Assembly (NCBI GenBank): GCA_020073615.1
Contig: JAIQEX010000071.1
Coordinates: 1 to 35,129, forward strand
Direction: 5' to 3'
Length of the DNA stretch: 35,129 nucleotides
DNA from: Terriglobia bacterium
GTDB taxonomy: Bacteria > Acidobacteriota > Terriglobia > Bryobacterales > Bryobacteraceae
In this document: piece after piece, positions 33,054 through 35,129 of the stretch
Position numbering within the stretch: position 1 is the first letter of the stretch
Layout: each line of letters opens with the position of its first letter
The notes under the pieces: generated by a model
The model's database searches: none
What the model saw: only the letters and a program-made list of their open reading frames with translations
Told to the model about the DNA's origin: nothing
Program-made: the position numbers and the translations under genes

Positions 33054-33404
33054 ATGACACTCCTGCGCAACCTTACCCTGCACCAACAGAAAGACGAAGA
33101 ACTGCGGATTGCCCGCGAAGCCGGTTTCGCACTGACCAGCGAGCCGCAAGGCTTCGAGGTGGCGCCTGGCCAGCGCGGCCTGGAGGAAGCGGCCGGACGC
33201 CTGGCGGCGATCCTCGGCGAGTACGGCGCGCTCGGCGAATGCGTGCTGTTGGGCGGTCATACGGGCCTTTGGGTGGCGGCCGTCACCCGGCTGGTCCGTA
33301 GCGGGGCGGCGATACCGCCCCTCTATTGCTTCGATACTCCGCGGGAGCACGATGCCAGCGGCCATTTCGAGTTCGTTCCCGAAGGGCTGGTCCGGGTATG
33401 TTAG
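33054..33404 (+). CDS. Csx15/Csx20-like CRISPR-associated protein, candidate ring nuclease
   Basis: From the ATG at 33054 the product has 116 residues; a GTG at 33039 is an alternative. The order N-terminal LTLHQQ, a central helix LEEAAGRLAAILGEY, then a strand-loop ECVLLGGHTGLWVAAVTRLV and a final AIPPLYCFDTPRE resembles the small Rossmann-like Csx20/Csx15 proteins (LTxxQ, then DYVLVQGDxGA, then PIYATTxR). Proteins of these families degrade cyclic oligoadenylate in type III systems. The stop overlaps the cas6 start. Length and neighbourhood fit; sequence similarity is moderate, so other small CARF-related proteins remain possible. Confidence 0.5.
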   Translation: MTLLRNLTLHQQKDEELRIAREAGFALTSEPQGFEVAPGQRGLEEAAGRLAAILGEYGALGECVLLGGHTGLWVAAVTRLVRSGAAIPPLYCFDTPREHDASGHFEFVPEGLVRVC

Positions 33405-34279
33405 TCAGCATCGTGGCGCTGATGGAGGCGGAGGGACCGGGGACGCTCCCCATGACGACGGGCGAGCTGATGCAGGGGGCGCTGCTCCATCGCCTCTCCG
33501 CCATTGATGCCGCGGCGACGGACAGGCTCCACGGCAGCGGCCAGTCCGCGAGGCCGCCGTACACCATATCCCCGCTGCTCTACGACCACGAAGAAGTTCA
33601 CGGGCGTGACGTGACCATTGTGGACGGCGACCGCACCTGGTTCCGCGTGACGGGACTGAACGAAGGCGCCTCCGCATTCCTGCTGGAGATGGCGCAGCAA
33701 ACGGAACGGTGGGAACTGGCCAGTTGCGGGAGGAAGGCGCGTTTCCGGATCAACCGCTGGAAGACGCTGCCCAGCGAACACCCCTGGGCTGGGCGGATTG
33801 CGCTGGACGATCTTTGGCAATCGGCGTGGCTGGCCATGCAGCGCGAGCCGGACCGCATCTGGCTGGATTTCCTGACGCCTACCGGCTTCCCAGTGGAGCC
33901 GGGGCATTGGCCCGCCTGGAGCCACCTGCCTTTACCGGAGCTCGTCTTCGGGAGCCTGCTTCGCAAGCAGCGGGAGCTGGCATCGGCGTTAGGCGAGCCA
34001 CCCGGAGGCGGCTCGGCCGTGCAGTCGGTGGCGGCGCTGGGGGAGTACAAAGGCGAGAGCCGCGCCCTCAATTTCGGCGGACACGATTCGCTGGAGAGAG
34101 GGTTTCTGGGGACTTGCGAGTACGTGATCCGCCCGGAAGCTCCCCGGGTGGAAGTGTTCTGGCTGCACCTGCTGGCGGCGCTGGCATTCTATTGCGGAGT
34201 CGGCACAAAGACGAGCTGGGGGATGGGCGTGACGCGGCGCTCGCGTTACGCGAACTTCACTTACCGCGGTGCTGGGTAG
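33398..34279 (+). CDS. cas6: Cas6 pre-crRNA endoribonuclease
   Basis: I chose the ATG at 33398, which overlaps the previous stop by 7 bases; the product has 293 residues, the usual size. It has the Cas6 RAMP layout: an N-terminal ferredoxin-like half (PYTISPLLYDHEEVHGRDV), the linker VIDFLTPTGF-type motif (WLDFLTPTGFP), the LEFGGH-like NFGGHDSLERGFLGTCEYVI, and the diagnostic end LAALAFYCGVGTKTSWGMG (glycine-rich loop at 267-277). Cas6 cuts the repeat at the hairpin base; the array hairpin plus ATTGAAAC tag fits such a substrate. It is encoded away from and opposite to the effector operon. Confidence 0.9.
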   Translation: MLVSIVALMEAEGPGTLPMTTGELMQGALLHRLSAIDAAATDRLHGSGQSARPPYTISPLLYDHEEVHGRDVTIVDGDRTWFRVTGLNEGASAFLLEMAQQTERWELASCGRKARFRINRWKTLPSEHPWAGRIALDDLWQSAWLAMQREPDRIWLDFLTPTGFPVEPGHWPAWSHLPLPELVFGSLLRKQRELASALGEPPGGGSAVQSVAALGEYKGESRALNFGGHDSLERGFLGTCEYVIRPEAPRVEVFWLHLLAALAFYCGVGTKTSWGMGVTRRSRYANFTYRGAG

Positions 34280-34329
34280 AGGCGGCCAACCTGCCAACAC
34301 CCTAACTTCCGGCGGGCTATTACCCTACG

Positions 34330-34434
34330 TCTCGATGCAGGTCTGCACCCGCCTTCCTTCCGACAACATCATGCCGGCCAGCGCCCGCTTCACGCTTTGC
34401 CGTCTCGATGCGGGTCTCCCGAACTACCGGCGAC
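34330..34434 (-). CRISPR. Relic two-repeat mini-array
   Basis: Repeat-like copies lie at 34330-34365 (starts GTCTCGATGC, ends CCTTCCTTCCGAC) and 34402-34434 (starts GTCTCGATGCGGG, ends GGCGAC, 33 bases). The gap of 36 bases is exactly a spacer length. The GTCTC start and GGTCT middle are shared with the most degenerate repeat of the main array (27600-27635), so this is an older variant of the same repeat. It sits 50 bases after cas6. Strand is set by analogy with the main array. Confidence 0.65.
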
Positions 34435-34572
34435 ACCGGCGTTCCTCCACATCATCGGACAAACGCCGCACCTCCGCAAGCTTTATCCACTTAGGGTCAC
34501 TTAGGGTGGGGCCAGGTATCCGGTGTAAGGCGGGGCGGGCGGCGGGCATTAAGAAGAGGGAAGGAGCGGTGC

Positions 34573-34944
34573 ATGTCGTCGCGCTTGCGAATCCTCGCGC
34601 TCGGCGCCCTGGCGACGCCGGCGGCGTTCTTCTGCGCACAGGGAGCGGTCCAGCAGGTGGAATACTACCGGCGGGGAACCCTGGTCTGGCTGGCGGCTCT
34701 GCTGGCGTCGGCGGCGCTTCACGGGTTATGGGTGGGGCTGGTCCGCGGAGGCGCCGGGACGCTGACCGCGGCTGGCTGTTGGGCGGCGTGCGCGGCGTTG
34801 GCCGGGGCAGGTCTTCGCGCATGGCATATTCAAACGTCCGGCTGGATGCTGGAAGGCCTGGTGGCGGCGGTTGCCCTAGTCCTAACGAGGCTCCGCCTCA
34901 GACCGACGAGGTATATTTCCACCGGGTCTGAAGATCGGGCATAA
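34573..34944 (+). CDS. Small polytopic membrane protein, unknown
   Basis: GGGAAGGAG stands just before the ATG. The 123-residue product has about four hydrophobic segments (LRILALGALATPAAFFCAQG, TLVWLAALLASAALHGLWVG, LTAAGCWAACAALAGAG, GLVAAVALVLTRLRL) with short loops and a polar tail. The opening SSRLRILALGALATPA recalls the signal-type start of the gene at 30175 (TSLRILALAAAA). It lies 138 bases beyond the relic mini-array. No family recognised. Confidence 0.55.
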   Translation: MSSRLRILALGALATPAAFFCAQGAVQQVEYYRRGTLVWLAALLASAALHGLWVGLVRGGAGTLTAAGCWAACAALAGAGLRAWHIQTSGWMLEGLVAAVALVLTRLRLRPTRYISTGSEDRA

Positions 34945-34971
34945 TCCGGTAGATGGCTCCGGTCGACAGTG

Positions 34972-34991
34972 GAGAACTGCAAGCAGTTCTC
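34972..34991. promoter_or_regulatory. Perfect 20-bp palindrome
   Basis: GAGAACTGC-AA-GCAGTTCTC, a perfect inverted repeat with 9-bp arms, 28 bases after the membrane protein stop and 65 bases before the next ATG. It could be an operator or a short hairpin; there is no T-run. Confidence 0.4.
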
Positions 34992-35056
34992 GCCAATGAT
35001 TTAGGCCGCCGAAGCGGCAGTCGATCCCGAGCGATCGGAGTCGTGCCGGAGCCAAA

Positions 35057-35129
35057 ATGAGCGTATCACGATCAGTCGCCGAAGTTCTCCATGAGCACGT
35101 GACGTTGGAGGTCGAGGGAATCGACCGGA
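35057..35129 (+). CDS. Conserved protein, N-terminal fragment
   Basis: The frame opens at the ATG 35057 and runs off the right edge after 24 codons, reading SVAEVLHEHVTLEVEGIDR. A start of this form (xVLxxHVTLxVxxIDR) is one I recall from a large conserved hypothetical protein in soil bacteria, but the name and function are not known to me. No strong ribosome site is visible (GGAGCC 6 bases upstream). Confidence 0.45.
   Translation, partial: MSVSRSVAEVLHEHVTLEVEGIDR

Noticed and set aside
1-35129. tRNA genes, attachment sites or an origin of transfer
   Set aside because: None recognised by eye; a tRNA or covariance-model scan would be needed to exclude them.

Overview
The window (about 35 kb, GC-rich, short intergenic gaps) looks like accessory DNA from an acidobacterium, probably of the Solibacter/Bryobacter group. 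That assignment is an inference from the style of the type IV secretion genes and of several small hypothetical proteins; no rRNA or housekeeping marker is present to confirm it. Two large modules lie side by side: a decaying conjugative (type IV secretion, T4SS) element on the + strand (1 to about 17.9 kb) and a type III CRISPR-Cas locus (about 18.8 to 34.4 kb).

T4SS element. In order: the C-terminal end of a VirB9-region protein, VirB10/TrbI, a membrane-anchored double AAA+ ATPase, a cargo region (XRE-type regulator with a palindromic operator, two frameshifted small genes, a DUF3800 protein, an unknown protein whose end is lost), a T4SS membrane protein, VirB3/VirB4, two TrbJ-like paralogues, TrbL/VirB6, VirB8/TrbF and small proteins. 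Behind them sit a 544-residue protein that resembles the two-barrel RNA-dependent RNA polymerases (QDE-1/YonO superfamily, with a GGDYDFD active-site-like motif) and a Rad52-like annealing protein. Several junctions (about 7.68 kb, inside VirB4, about 16.36 kb) look like deletions that truncated or fused genes, and at least four small genes carry frameshifts, so the element is probably no longer fully functional.

CRISPR locus. A minus-strand operon with overlapping genes encodes a region-2-only sigma-factor-like protein, Cas10 (no HD domain, AGDD instead of GGDD), a Cas7-Csx10(Cas5)-Cas11-like fusion, a double-Cas7 protein, Csx19 and a TIGR03986-type Cas7 with insertion. This is the gene set of the type III-D variant (III-Dv) effector. 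Upstream lies an array of 30 repeats and 29 spacers (27600-29740), read on the minus strand from a leader on its right; its far end is degenerate and one spacer is duplicated. Right of the leader a plus-strand operon encodes four exported or membrane-anchored helical proteins of unknown function, a small Csx15/Csx20-like protein (candidate ring nuclease) and Cas6. This operon is bracketed by repeat-like relics: a lone hairpin repeat at 30082 and a two-repeat mini-array at 34330-34434. No cas1/cas2 and no recognisable cyclic-oligoadenylate-activated effector is in the window.

How the genes may work together: Cas6 would cut the minus-strand pre-crRNA at the base of the repeat hairpin, leaving the 8-nt tag ATTGAAAC; the fused Cas7/Cas5/Cas11 proteins would form the backbone; Cas10 might signal through a cyclic nucleotide that the Csx20-like protein degrades. 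The sigma-like protein and the exported proteins have no assigned role and are the best candidates for an undescribed output branch. A small membrane protein and the start of a further conserved gene close the window.
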